A stretch of 64,000 nt of DNA from Streptomyces aculeolatus (lineage in GTDB: Bacteria; Actinomycetota; Actinomycetes; Streptomycetales; Streptomycetaceae): the NCBI RefSeq assembly GCF_020400605.1, contig NZ_JAINRD010000008.1, positions 124,001-188,000 on the forward strand, written 5' to 3'. The position numbers and the translations under genes are program-made. Below, one piece after another: positions 53,301 through 60,857 of this stretch; position 1 is the stretch's first letter; each line of letters opens with the position of its first letter. The notes beneath the pieces were generated by a model that was given only the letters and a program-made list of their open reading frames with translations, was not told the origin of the DNA and searched no databases.

Positions 53301-54930
53301 TCTCCGCGGGGTCGGCGCCCCGAGTCCGGCCACCGGTCCGGTCTTCCGAGTCGCCCGGTACGGCGCCGGTCTCGGCCGCGGCACCGTTGACGGGCCGGGC
53401 GCCGGGCGCGGTGTCCGGCGAGGGGGTCGCGGCGGGGGCGGGTTCGGCGCTGTCGGCCTGCCCGCCTGCGGCGGTCGCCGCCGTGGCGGCGGGCTGCCCG
53501 CCCGGGGCCGCCTGCTCTGCCTTTGCGTGTGCCGCCGTGCCGTTGACGGGCCGCGTGTGGGTCGCGGCGGCGTCCGCGGGCTGCGTTCCGGCGGAGCCGT
53601 TCGGGTCGCCCGGTTGCGTCGCGGACCCGCCGGCGGTGGAGATGCCGCGGCCCAGGGATGCGCCCGCCGAGGCCGCCGCCCTGCGGACGGCGGCCTGCGC
53701 CGCGTCCACGGGGGCCGGTGCCGGTGTGCCCCCGGCGCCCTGCTCCGCCGCGGTGTCCGCGGCCTGCGCCGGCGCGGCCGGTTCGCCGTTCACGGCCTGG
53801 CCGTTCACGGCGTCCGTGCCCTGCGCGGGGTGCGCCGGGGCCGCCACCGTGGCGCCGTCGCGCGCGGTCGCCGGCTCCGGCACCGCCGCGGTGCCCTCCC
53901 CGCCGACGTCCGGCGGCTGGGCCTGGGCGACCGTGTCGCCTCCTGCCGGGTGCGACACGGAGGTCCAGCCCGCCGGGGCGGGCGGGATCTCGCCGAGTTG
54001 CGGGCCCGGCAGGCGGGGCGGGCCGGCCTGGGTGACGTCCAGGTACTCCGGGCCCACCGTCGGCGGCCCCGGCGTACGCACCGGCGGCTGCGGAGCCTGC
54101 CCGGCGGCCGCCGCCTGCGGCGGTACGGAACCCGCCGGGGCCGGCACCGACTGCTCCGGCACGCCCGCGCCGGCGCCGGTCGCGTCCCGGCCCGCGCCGT
54201 CCGGAGCCGGAACGGCGTGGCCGGTTGCCGCCCCCTCCGGCGTTCCGGCGGGCACGCCCTGCCCGGAGCCCGGCGCGATGTCCGGTCCCGCCGCGGAGTC
54301 CGCCCCCGCGGCGGCGTTCGGGTCGGTCTGCGCGGAGCCGGTGGCGGAGTTCGCCGCCGGGGCCGCGTGCTGTCCCGCGCCCGGTGCCGCCGGCTGCGAA
54401 GCCTCGCCCGTGGCCTGCGCCGTCGCGGCCTCCGGACCGGCCGCGGGCGCCGGCGCCGGTGAACCCGCGCCCGTACCGCCCGCGTTGCCCGTCTGCGCCG
54501 CGCCGCCGGCGGCCGTCGCGCCGGCCGCGTCCGCGGCGGCGACCGCCTCGCGCGTGTCCACCGAACCGCTCGCCGGCCCCCGGTCCGCGAGCGAACGCAC
54601 CACTCCCCCGGCCTGCTCCGGCACCGGCGGACCCATGTGCAGCGGGCGCCGCTGCGCGCCCGTGGCCGGCTCCGTGCCGCCCGCCGGGGCCGCGCCCCGC
54701 GCAGCGGCGGGGGCCGGGACCCGCGGGTCCGTCCACGCGCCCTGCGCGCCGGGCAGGAACAGGAAGTCGTCGTCGTCCGCCGCGCCCTCGGCCGCGGGAG
54801 CGGCCCCTGCGGGCGCTTCGGCGGGTACGGCGGCCTCCGGCTGGGCGGCGGCGGGGGCGGAGGGGTGTCCTCCGGCGGCGTCGTCCGGCTCCGGCTGGTG
54901 CCCTTCCGGGAGCTTGCCGGTGTCAGTCAT
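50338..54930 (-). CDS. cobT: Giant BluB-CobT fusion with long Ala/Pro/Gly-rich N-terminus
   Basis: 1530 aa from ATG 54930 (MTDTGKLPEGHQPEPDDAAG; GAGGGG 9 bases upstream); ATG 54951 with AAGGAG 8 bases upstream would add seven residues. Residues about 1-950 are low complexity (Ala, Gly, Pro, Thr, Gln), apparently disordered, with recurring PVNG and AVNG units and a few order-like islands such as LPGPQLGEIPPAPAGWTSVS. About 957-1165 is a BluB-like flavin-dependent 5,6-dimethylbenzimidazole synthase (FRSDPVPHEVLLRVLEAAHT; PSVGHSQPWDFVVIRSEETR; LWLAARAEGLGVGWVSFF). About 1178-1530 is CobT (RQKRMTKPAGSLGMLEIISA; VAVFAGDHGVHAQGVTPWPQ; TGEMGIANTTASAAI; VLDGVSAGAAALVARA), transferring phosphoribose to dimethylbenzimidazole. 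One chain would thus make and activate the lower ligand of B12. Confidence 0.9.
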   Translation of the reverse strand: MTDTGKLPEGHQPEPDDAAGGHPSAPAAAQPEAAVPAEAPAGAAPAAEGAADDDDFLFLPGAQGAWTDPRVPAPAAARGAAPAGGTEPATGAQRRPLHMGPPVPEQAGGVVRSLADRGPASGSVDTREAVAAADAAGATAAGGAAQTGNAGGTGAGSPAPAPAAGPEAATAQATGEASQPAAPGAGQHAAPAANSATGSAQTDPNAAAGADSAAGPDIAPGSGQGVPAGTPEGAATGHAVPAPDGAGRDATGAGAGVPEQSVPAPAGSVPPQAAAAGQAPQPPVRTPGPPTVGPEYLDVTQAGPPRLPGPQLGEIPPAPAGWTSVSHPAGGDTVAQAQPPDVGGEGTAAVPEPATARDGATVAAPAHPAQGTDAVNGQAVNGEPAAPAQAADTAAEQGAGGTPAPAPVDAAQAAVRRAAASAGASLGRGISTAGGSATQPGDPNGSAGTQPADAAATHTRPVNGTAAHAKAEQAAPGGQPAATAATAAGGQADSAEPAPAATPSPDTAPGARPVNGAAAETGAVPGDSEDRTGGRTRGADPAERPAPHAVRDGRLAAAAAVSGSPEGLAGVQAPGAGSGNGIAPQPAAPHGAGGAEGQAPGGAATGSEQRSVRGGKSRGGAAARPAATTAVPTGAEGSGEVRTSVVHTANGGGAHAAPGGPEGSAGSRVPDGRPAAGAVSHDVPAPQDGSATRARPADEAVLQAVPGDGSAARTEDDGVAPTGANAPGDPAPDRGNAPDRPAGQDVAAAQHADGAVLHAVANGQPVNGARARAANGQAVPGAQPAVPAARAASDEAAPAGAVHAAAGGRRGVSLGVQNSAQATPSGAAGEAAADSSAEARPAGDNAPRAGAPVTQIRGRRRRGTAVSAPVDAAGTGGDGQAQDAAAPGASVPAQASAAPGPAPANEAPATPADAAGTPAAATPPPVAGAPTADSVPAPAAAAPGTPADAPGTPDAAPGFADAERAAVHRVMRERRDIRNGFRSDPVPHEVLLRVLEAAHTAPSVGHSQPWDFVVIRSEETRHRMHELARRQREAYAKSLPKGRAKQFKELKVEAIRDTPVNIVVTADPTRGGRHTLGRHTQPQMAPYSSALAVENLWLAARAEGLGVGWVSFFDERELVRELDLPEHLDVVAYLCVGYVDEFPDEPELVQAGWSKRRPLSWVVHEESYGRRALPGEDPHDLLAETLEGIRPLDAKALGEAWERQKRMTKPAGSLGMLEIISAQLCGLSRKCPPPVPEPAAVAVFAGDHGVHAQGVTPWPQEVTGQMVANFLGAGAVCNAFAAQVGAEVCVVDAGVAAELPATAGLVPRKVRKGTADMTAGPAMTREEVLRAVEVGIETARDLVAAGNKALLTGEMGIANTTASAAIIAVFTDSEAAEVTGRGTGVDDETYARKVEAVRRAIEVNRPDPSDPIGVLAAVGGLEHAALVGFILAGSSLRTPVVLDGVSAGAAALVARAVAPEALAACIAGHRSPEPGHTAALTKLGLRPLIDLDLRLGEGTGALLALPLVQSAARAMHEVATFDAAGVTEKG

Positions 54931-55304
54931 GCGTCCGTACCCCTCGCCCATCGCTCCAGCTCCTTCTCCGACCGTTCGTCCGGCAGCAGCCCCCCGCGGG
55001 ACAGACCGGCCGCCCATAGCTAGAACGAGCACACCCCGCCCGGCGGCACGACCGGCCGGCAGGGTTTACGTTCCCGACAACTGCGACAAGACCCCCGGAC
55101 ATTACCGGCATTCGGCAACGCTGCAACGAATGCCAGGTCACGGCACAACAGTCGGCCAGCCTACCCGCAATCCGCACGCGAGTCCGGCTGGGGTCGAGGC
55201 CCGCGGGCGCGGTCCGGTGCACCGCGGGGAGCACCCGGCGCACGCCTCCCGCGCGCCCGGAGCACATCGCGCGCACCGCGCGCACCCGTGGCGCACCCCG
55301 CGGT
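54931..55304. other. 374-bp intergenic region between bluB-cobT and cobL
   Basis: No gene seen. It holds the promoter region of bluB-cobT with an 8-bp inverted repeat at 55107-55134 and a lower-GC stretch around 55060-55150. I looked for a cobalamin riboswitch (B12-box) on the minus strand and did not find a convincing one. Confidence 0.55.
55107..55134. promoter_or_regulatory. Inverted repeat upstream of bluB-cobT
   Basis: Perfect ggcattcg-N12-cgaatgcc with direct gcaacg repeats inside. It is 177 bases upstream of the coding start on the minus strand. It could be an operator or an RNA stem; nothing decides between these. Confidence 0.4.
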
Positions 55305-56576
55305 TCAGCCCGCGCGGCTCCCCGCGATGAGGAACACCACCGTGCGCTCCCGCTCCCGCCACCCCGCACCCTGCCCGGCGTCCGCAGTGGCTTTCGGGTC
55401 GAGGTCGACGGACTGCAGCAGCGAGCACTCCACGGCGTATCCGGCGTCCGCGAGGGCCCGTACGACCTCCTCCGCGGCGTCCCGGGTACGGGCGTGCGCG
55501 ACGATCCGCTCCGGGCGCCGGGCGGCGCACTCCGCGACGACCGGCGCGCCCCCGCCCCCGACGCGTACGACGTCCGGTTCCGGCAGGTCGTTGAGGACGC
55601 CGGGGGCGGTGCCGTGGACGGTCTGCAGCAGCGCCCCGAAGCGGCGGGCGGCGGCGGCGGCGCGGGCGCACGCGTCGGGGTCGCGGTCGACGGCGATGAC
55701 GGCGGCGCCGAAGCGGGCGGCCTCGACCGCGGCCGCGCCGCTGCCGGAGCCGATGTCCCACACGAGGTCGCCCTGCCGGGGCCCGAGGCGGGCGAGTTGG
55801 AGGGCGCGCAGCTGCGGAGCCTCGCCCTCGTCGGGTGCGGCGGCGTACTCCCCGGCGGCCAGACTCCAGCCGCGCACCGGGGGCGGGTAGCCCGCGTCGT
55901 GGCCGGCGAGCCAGCCGCCGGACGTGGGCGCGGCGGCGCCCCCCGGGCCCGCGGTCCCGGCGCCCGACCCGATGCCGCCGCCGATCACCAGCGTCACGTT
56001 CGGGTCCCGCCAGACGTGGTCCGCCACCTTGTCCGAGGTGAGCACCGTCACGCGCTCCTGCGCCCCGCCCAGTTCCTCGCAGATGACGAACGTGCGGTGG
56101 ACGTCCCGCAGCAGCAGGGCGAGTTCGGCGGGTCCTGCGCCCGGCGAGGTGAGGACGGCGACCTTGGGGTGCGCCCGGCAGACGTTCACGGCCCGGCGCA
56201 GGTTGCGCTCGTGCGCGACGACGACCTGCGCGTCGTCCCAGGGCATCCCGGCCCGGGCGAAGGCGGCGGCGACGGACGAGACCGCCGGCAGCACCTCGAC
56301 CTCCAGGCCGTGTTCAGGGGCGCGCAGGGTGCGTACGACGCCGAAGAAGCCCGGGTCGCCGTCGGCGAGGACCACCGCCGTGCCGCGGTGCCGGGCGATC
56401 CTGCGGGCCGCGAGGCCCACGCTGCCCAGCCGGATCCGCTCGGCTCCCGGCGGCACCTCGGGCAGCGCGAGGTGGTGCGCCGCCCCGGCGACGAGGCTGG
56501 CCGCGCCGAGTGCGGCGCGCGCCGCCTCGGTCAGCGGAGAACCGTCCCACCCGATCACGGTGACCCGGTCCGCCAT
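55305..56576 (-). CDS. cobL: Precorrin-6Y C5,15-methyltransferase (CbiE-CbiT fusion, CobL)
   Basis: 423 aa, ATG start. The N-terminal CbiE tetrapyrrole methylase domain (about 1-200) has RVTVIGWDGSPLTEAARAAL, VVLADGDPGFFGVVRTL and VLPAVSSVAAAFARAGMPWD. The C-terminal CbiT domain (about 245-423) has the SAM motif DLVWDIGSGSGAAAVEAARF. It methylates C5 and C15 and decarboxylates the ring C acetate in aerobic or anaerobic B12 synthesis. It lies upstream of bluB-cobT on the same strand, separated by 374 bp. Confidence 0.93.
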   Translation of the reverse strand: MADRVTVIGWDGSPLTEAARAALGAASLVAGAAHHLALPEVPPGAERIRLGSVGLAARRIARHRGTAVVLADGDPGFFGVVRTLRAPEHGLEVEVLPAVSSVAAAFARAGMPWDDAQVVVAHERNLRRAVNVCRAHPKVAVLTSPGAGPAELALLLRDVHRTFVICEELGGAQERVTVLTSDKVADHVWRDPNVTLVIGGGIGSGAGTAGPGGAAAPTSGGWLAGHDAGYPPPVRGWSLAAGEYAAAPDEGEAPQLRALQLARLGPRQGDLVWDIGSGSGAAAVEAARFGAAVIAVDRDPDACARAAAAARRFGALLQTVHGTAPGVLNDLPEPDVVRVGGGGAPVVAECAARRPERIVAHARTRDAAEEVVRALADAGYAVECSLLQSVDLDPKATADAGQGAGWRERERTVVFLIAGSRAG

Positions 56577-56698
56577 CGCTCACTTCTCTCCTGGTCGTCG
56601 GCTGCGGGGCGCGCCGGCGGGCCGGCGCACGCTCCCGGCTCCCGGCGGCACGCGCGTACGGTGCGTAGAGGCGGGCGTGCGCCGGGGACAAGGGAGCG

Positions 56699-57304
56699 TC
56701 AGAGCACACTACTCCCGCCGTCCACGTCCAGATCCTCCGGCAGCAGGCTCCAGACGATCAGGTCGGTGCGGATGTCCGTCCAGCCGCCGTCCTCGGTGCG
56801 GGTGCGCGCTATCCAGGCATTGCGCAGGACGCCCTCGCTGATGCCGCCGAGCTTCTGCGCGACCTGCTGCGCCGCGGTGTTGTCCGCGGCGGTGCGCAGC
56901 TCCAGGCGCTCGAACTTCTGCACGTCGAAGAGCCAGCGCGCGACGACGAGCACCGACTCGGCGGCGTACCCCTCGCCGCGCGCCCAGGGGGCGACGACGA
57001 ACCTGGCCTCGGTGGCCAGCGTGCGCCAGTCGGTCCGCCGCAGGTGGACGTTGCCGACGAGCCGCTGGGTGAGGAACTCCGACACCGCGAAGACGATGCC
57101 CCGGCCGGCGGTGCGCTCGGCCGGGGCTACGCGCGTCACCCAGTCCAGGGCGTCGTCCCGCGTGTACGGGTGCGGTGCCTGCGTCCACGCGGTGACGGCG
57201 TCGTCGTTCATCATCTCCGTCAGCGCCGGCACGTCCTCCTCGTCGAACGGGCGGAGCACCAGCCGGTCCGTGCTGAGGGAGACGTCCGGGAAGGTGGATG
57301 ACAT
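56699..57304 (-). CDS. RimJ/RimL-type GNAT N-acetyltransferase
   Basis: 201 aa from ATG 57304 with GGAGAAG 4 bases upstream. LSTDRLVLRPFDEEDVPALT at the N-terminus, ARFVVAPWARGEGYAAESVL (acetyl-CoA loop) and LRTAADNTAAQQVAQKLGGI near the C-terminus are typical of RimJ/RimL acetyltransferases. The substrate is unknown. It is 77 bp downstream of the metIQ stop on the same strand. Confidence 0.88.
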   Translation of the reverse strand: MSSTFPDVSLSTDRLVLRPFDEEDVPALTEMMNDDAVTAWTQAPHPYTRDDALDWVTRVAPAERTAGRGIVFAVSEFLTQRLVGNVHLRRTDWRTLATEARFVVAPWARGEGYAAESVLVVARWLFDVQKFERLELRTAADNTAAQQVAQKLGGISEGVLRNAWIARTRTEDGGWTDIRTDLIVWSLLPEDLDVDGGSSVL

Positions 57305-57381
57305 GCGCTTCTCCGAGTGCGTGGACCGATGACGAGCTGACTCGGACAGCATGCAGCATCCGCGGGCGGATATGCCACGGC

Positions 57382-58902
57382 TCAGCCCACGGGACCGAAC
57401 ACCGGTACGGACGAGGGGAACTCCTTCTCCATGAATGCCTTGGTCTCCGGCGAGTTGAGCAGTTCGCCGAGCTTCCTGATCTGCGGGTCGTCCGCGTCGT
57501 CGGCCTGCACGGCGAGGATGTTGACGTACGGGTTGCCCTCGGCCTGCTCCAGCGCGATGGCGTCCGACTTCGGGTCGAGGCCGGAGTCGATCGCGTAGTT
57601 GCCGTTGATCACGGCGGCGTCGACGTCCTGGAGCGCCCGCGGCGTCTGGGCCGCCTCCAGCTCCTGGATGTCCAGGCCGCGGTCGTCGGCGATGTCGCCG
57701 AGGGTGGCGTTGAGCCCGGTGCCGTCCTTCAGCTCGATGAGGCCCTCGGCGTCGAGGAGGTGGAGGGCGCGGCCCTCGTTGGTGGTGTCGTTCGGCACGG
57801 CGACGGTGTCGCCGCCGCCGATGCCGGAGACGTCGTCGGCCTCGTCGGAGTAGAGGCCGAGCGGTTCGACCAGCACGCCGACGGTGGGGACGATGTCGGT
57901 GCCGTTCTTGTCGTTGTAGTCGTCGAGGAACGGGGTGTGCTGGAAGAAGTTGGCGTCGACCTCGCCGTTCGCGACGGCCTCGTTGGGCTTGACGTAGTCG
58001 GTGAACTCGCGGACGCGCAGGTCGATCCCGGCGTCCGCGGCGAGGTTGTCCTTGACGAAGGTGAGGATCTCGCCGTGCGGCGCGGGGGTCGCGGCCACCG
58101 TGACGGTGTCCGCGCCGCCGTCGCCGCCGTCGGAGGTGAGGTTGGCGGTGCCCACGGTGAGCGAGCCGACCAGCGCGACGCCGGCGACCGCGGTGACGCC
58201 GGCCCGGGCGGGGCGGGAGACGCGCAGGTAGGCGGCGCCGCGGGTGCTGCGGTCGCTGAGGCTGCGGACGAAGAAGTCGCCGATCAGCTGGACCACGTTG
58301 ACGAGGACGACGAGCAGCACGACGGTGACGAGCATGACGTCGCCCTCGTAGCGCTGGTAGCCGTAGCGGATGGCGACGTCGCCGAGACCGCCGCCGCCGA
58401 CGGCGCCGGCCATGGCGGAGTAGCCGACGAGGGCGATGACCGTGGTGGTCAGGCCCGCGACCAGGGACGGCAGCGCCTGCGGCAGCAGCGCCTTGCGGAC
58501 GACGGTCCAGGTGCTGCCGCCCATCGACTGCACGGCCTCGGCGAGGCCCGCGTCGACCTCCCGTACCGCGGTCTCGACGAGCCGGGCGAAGAAGGGGATC
58601 GCGCTGATCGCCAGCGGCACGATGGCGCCCTTGAGCCCGATCGACGTGCCGACGAGCGAGCGCGTGAACGCGGTCAGGGCGAGCAGCAGGATGATGAACG
58701 GCAGCGAGCGGCCGATGTTGACGACGAGCCCGATGACCCGGTTGACGAGGACGTTCTGCAGCGGCCGGCCGCGGTCGGTGAGGACCAGCAGCACGCCCAG
58801 CGGGGTGCCGGCGACGACGGCGATGAGCGCCGCCCAGCCGACCATGGCCAGCGTCTCCCAGAGCCCGGTCAGCAGCTCGGGGCGTATCTCGGTCCAGCTC
58901 AC
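57382..58902 (-). CDS. Methionine ABC transporter permease fused to substrate-binding domain (MetI-MetQ)
   Basis: 506 aa from GTG 58902, overlapping the metN stop by 4 bases. Residues about 1-220 are a MetI-type permease with five helices and the EAA-like loop AVREVDAGLAEAVQSMGGST. The frame continues without a stop through a linker (SLSDRSTRGAAYLRVSRPAR), a further hydrophobic segment (AGVTAVAGVALVGSLTVGTA, about 235-255) and then a complete MetQ/NlpA-type binding domain (TPAPHGEILTFVKDNLAADA; VDANFFQHTPFLDDYNDKNG; NGNYAIDSGLDPKSDAIALE). There is no lipobox cysteine, so the binding domain would be tethered by the extra helix rather than by lipid. Usual actinobacterial loci encode MetI and MetQ separately. 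Confidence 0.92.
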   Translation of the reverse strand: MSWTEIRPELLTGLWETLAMVGWAALIAVVAGTPLGVLLVLTDRGRPLQNVLVNRVIGLVVNIGRSLPFIILLLALTAFTRSLVGTSIGLKGAIVPLAISAIPFFARLVETAVREVDAGLAEAVQSMGGSTWTVVRKALLPQALPSLVAGLTTTVIALVGYSAMAGAVGGGGLGDVAIRYGYQRYEGDVMLVTVVLLVVLVNVVQLIGDFFVRSLSDRSTRGAAYLRVSRPARAGVTAVAGVALVGSLTVGTANLTSDGGDGGADTVTVAATPAPHGEILTFVKDNLAADAGIDLRVREFTDYVKPNEAVANGEVDANFFQHTPFLDDYNDKNGTDIVPTVGVLVEPLGLYSDEADDVSGIGGGDTVAVPNDTTNEGRALHLLDAEGLIELKDGTGLNATLGDIADDRGLDIQELEAAQTPRALQDVDAAVINGNYAIDSGLDPKSDAIALEQAEGNPYVNILAVQADDADDPQIRKLGELLNSPETKAFMEKEFPSSVPVFGPVG

Positions 58903-59921
58903 TTGGCACTCTCCAGGGCGGGCAGGTCGGCGGCGTCGACGCCGACCAGGTCGATCTGCAGGCCCTGCTCGCGCAGGAAGCCCAGGGGGACGACGTTCTC
59001 CTCGTACGGGCCGGGCAGCTCGATGCGCATCCGGCCGACCTGCCGGCCGCCGACGGTGTCCATGGCGGCGCCGAGTATCGACACGTCGAGGTTGTAGGTG
59101 CGGGACAGGTGGGAGATCACCGGGCGGCCGCGGGCGTCGCCGTGGAAGGTGATGTCGACGATGGTGCTCTCGGCGCCGTACGCCTCGCCGCCGACGGGGA
59201 AGAGCTGGGCGGCGATCTCGGAGCCGGGGGTGGCCAGCAGCTCGTCGAGGGTGCCGGACTCGGTGATCCGGCCGGAGCGCATCAGGGCGGCGGAGTCGCA
59301 GACGGCCTTGACGACGTCCATCTCGTGGGTGATGAGCAGCACCGTCAGGCCGAGTTCGCGGTTGAGTTCGCGCAGCAGCTCCAGGACGGAGCGGGTGGTC
59401 TCCGGGTCGAGCGCGGAGGTGGCCTCGTCGGAGAGGAGCACCTGCGGGTCGCCGGCGAGCGCGCGGGCGATGCCGACGCGCTGCTTCTGGCCGCCGGACA
59501 GCTGTGCCGGGTACGCCTTGGCGCGGTCGGCGAGGCCGACGAGGTCGAGGAGTTCGAGGGCCTTGCGGGCGCGCTCCTGCCCGGACAGGCCGAGGATCTC
59601 CAGCGGCAGTTCGACGTTGTCCTGCACGGTGCGCGCGCTGAGCAGGTTGAAGTGCTGGAAGATCATGCCGATACGGGTGCGGGCGGCGCGCAGCTCGCGG
59701 CCGGTCAGGGCCGTGAGGTCCTGGCCGGCGACCGTGACGGTGCCGGAGTCGGGGCGCTCCAGGAGGTTGATGCAGCGGATGAGGGTGGACTTGCCGGCGC
59801 CGCTGCGGCCGACGACGCCGAAGACCTCGCCCTCTCGTACGCGCAGGTCGACGCCGTCGAGCGCGGCGGTCTCGCGGCCGCGGGAGCGGTAGACCTTCTT
59901 CAGGTCCGTAACTGTGATCAC
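58899..59921 (-). CDS. metN: Methionine ABC transporter ATPase MetN
   Basis: 340 aa from GTG 59921 (MITVTDLKKVYRSRGRETAA); an upstream in-frame start would add Arg/Ala-rich residues. ABC motifs: Walker A GRSGAGKST (about 40), Q-loop MIFQHFNLL, signature LSGGQKQRVGIARAL, Walker B VLLSDEATSALDPET and H-switch ITHEMDVV. The C-terminal NIL domain (about 265-340, VDITFHGDARGRPVISHLSR) is the methionine-sensing regulatory domain that causes trans-inhibition in this family. Coupled to metIQ. Confidence 0.94.
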   Translation of the reverse strand: MITVTDLKKVYRSRGRETAALDGVDLRVREGEVFGVVGRSGAGKSTLIRCINLLERPDSGTVTVAGQDLTALTGRELRAARTRIGMIFQHFNLLSARTVQDNVELPLEILGLSGQERARKALELLDLVGLADRAKAYPAQLSGGQKQRVGIARALAGDPQVLLSDEATSALDPETTRSVLELLRELNRELGLTVLLITHEMDVVKAVCDSAALMRSGRITESGTLDELLATPGSEIAAQLFPVGGEAYGAESTIVDITFHGDARGRPVISHLSRTYNLDVSILGAAMDTVGGRQVGRMRIELPGPYEENVVPLGFLREQGLQIDLVGVDAADLPALESAK

Positions 59922-60109
59922 GTGGGTTCCATCGCTCTCGGGTGCCCGGCCGCGGGCGCGGGCGGGCACGGCGCGCCCACGGCGGGGCGCGGCTCGGGTC
60001 TCGGGGGTGGCTCCGGGCGGCGGTGCGCACGGGGCGCGGGGCGGTCCGGGGCCACACGGGCTCGGCTCTCGGCACGGCCGTGCGGGGCACGGCGGCGGAG
60101 CGGCCCGCG

Positions 60110-60131
60110 GACTCGCTTCGGGGCGCGAGTC
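60110..60131 (-). promoter_or_regulatory. Hairpin following the Cys/Met leader ORF
   Basis: Perfect 7-bp stem gactcgc / gcgagtc with an 8-base loop, 16 bases after the leader stop codon on the minus strand and 190 bases before metN. Flanking GC-rich bases (ggccc / gggcc) could extend it. It is placed like an attenuator stem. Confidence 0.5.
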
Positions 60132-60146
60132 TCGTGGCGGGGGCCC

Positions 60147-60233
60147 TCAGCGGTGCATTCGACACATACAACGAGCACCGGGCGGCACGTTCATCGCCTC
60201 GGTCGCACAGGTGCGGCTGCTCGTCGTGGTCAT
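60147..60233 (-). CDS. 28-codon Cys/Met-rich leader peptide upstream of metN
   Basis: ATG 60233 to TGA 60147. It begins MTTTSSRTCATEAMNVPPGA and ends RCMCRMHR: three Cys and four Met (including the start) in 28 residues, with Cys-Met-Cys and Met clustered in the last seven codons. Rare codons for this genome occur there (TGT, CGT, CGA). A possible -10 (TTTACT) seven bases before the ATG suggests a leaderless message. Content, position and the following hairpin resemble ribosome-mediated attenuation of sulfur amino acid transport. Confidence 0.55.
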   Translation of the reverse strand: MTTTSSRTCATEAMNVPPGARCMCRMHR

Positions 60234-60488
60234 GCGGGCCAGTAAAACAGACGGCCGGCGCGGGCCGGGATCACCGTCCGCATTGCGGACAACCCTGGAC
60301 GGGCAGCCGCCGGCACCCCCGTACACCGCTGTGACCTGCACGGATATGCCTCCGAACGAGGCGGCGGACACCGGGCCGCGAGGTGGGCGCTGTGGTCAAC
60401 GCCACGGCCGGGGGCGGGTGGCCGGACGGGTACGGACCGTGCCGGGACCCGGATCGGGGGGCGCGGGGCGACGCAGTAAGGTCGAGTC

Positions 60489-60857
60489 ATGTTCCTCCCC
60501 TTGACGATCGCGGTCGCGGTGACCGCGCTCGCTCTCGCGGCCTGGTGCGGGTACGCCGCCGTCAAGGATCAGTCCACGAAGGACTGGCACTTCGCCGGTA
60601 TGGCCGTGGTCACGCTCCTCGCGATGGCCCAGGTGGTCGTCGGCCTGGTGCAGCTGGGCCGCGGCGAGGACCCGGACGAGGGCACGGCGGTGTTCGTCGC
60701 CTACCTGCTCGCCGCCGCGTTCGCGGTGCCCGCGGTCGGCCTGCTCTCGCTCACGGAGCGCAGCCGCTGGGGCTCGGCGACGGTGGCCGCCGGAGGGTTC
60801 GTCCTGGCCGTGCTCCAGGTGCGGCTGCACGACATCTGGGCGGGCACCGGTGGCTGA
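60489..60857 (+). CDS. Four-helix integral membrane protein
   Basis: 122 aa from ATG 60489. Hydrophobic segments lie at about residues 2-24 (FLPLTIAVAVTALALAAWCG), 35-57, 68-86 and 95-112. There are short polar loops (RGEDPDEGT, LTERSRW) and no recognised motif. It is followed with an 8-base overlap by a second membrane protein, so the two are probably co-translated and may form a complex. It is divergent from the metN leader region. Confidence 0.8.
   Translation: MFLPLTIAVAVTALALAAWCGYAAVKDQSTKDWHFAGMAVVTLLAMAQVVVGLVQLGRGEDPDEGTAVFVAYLLAAAFAVPAVGLLSLTERSRWGSATVAAGGFVLAVLQVRLHDIWAGTGG

Noticed and set aside
48814..54462. Very long plus-strand reading frame of more than 1800 codons
   Set aside because: It is antisense to bluB-cobT and cobA and arises from GC-rich low-complexity DNA. 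Its product is Arg/Gly/Val low complexity with no ribosome site or domain.
54930..54951. Alternative cobT start at ATG 54951
   Set aside because: It has a good AAGGAG site, but the ATG at 54930 also has a ribosome site and gives the MTDTG start I recall from related proteins. The difference is seven residues and remains open.
54931..55304. Cobalamin riboswitch before bluB-cobT
   Set aside because: No B12-box-like sequence with the expected flanking helices was recognisable on the minus strand; only a simple inverted repeat is present.
58150..58260. MetI-MetQ fusion as a sequencing or frameshift artefact
   Set aside because: Both domains are complete in one frame with a coherent linker and an extra helix that gives correct topology. 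An artefact would more likely leave a truncated signal peptide or stop.
59922..60300. SAM-type riboswitch upstream of metN
   Set aside because: I looked on the minus strand for the SAM-IV/SAM-I conserved core and stems seen before actinobacterial methionine genes and did not find it. The leader ORF plus hairpin explains the region better.
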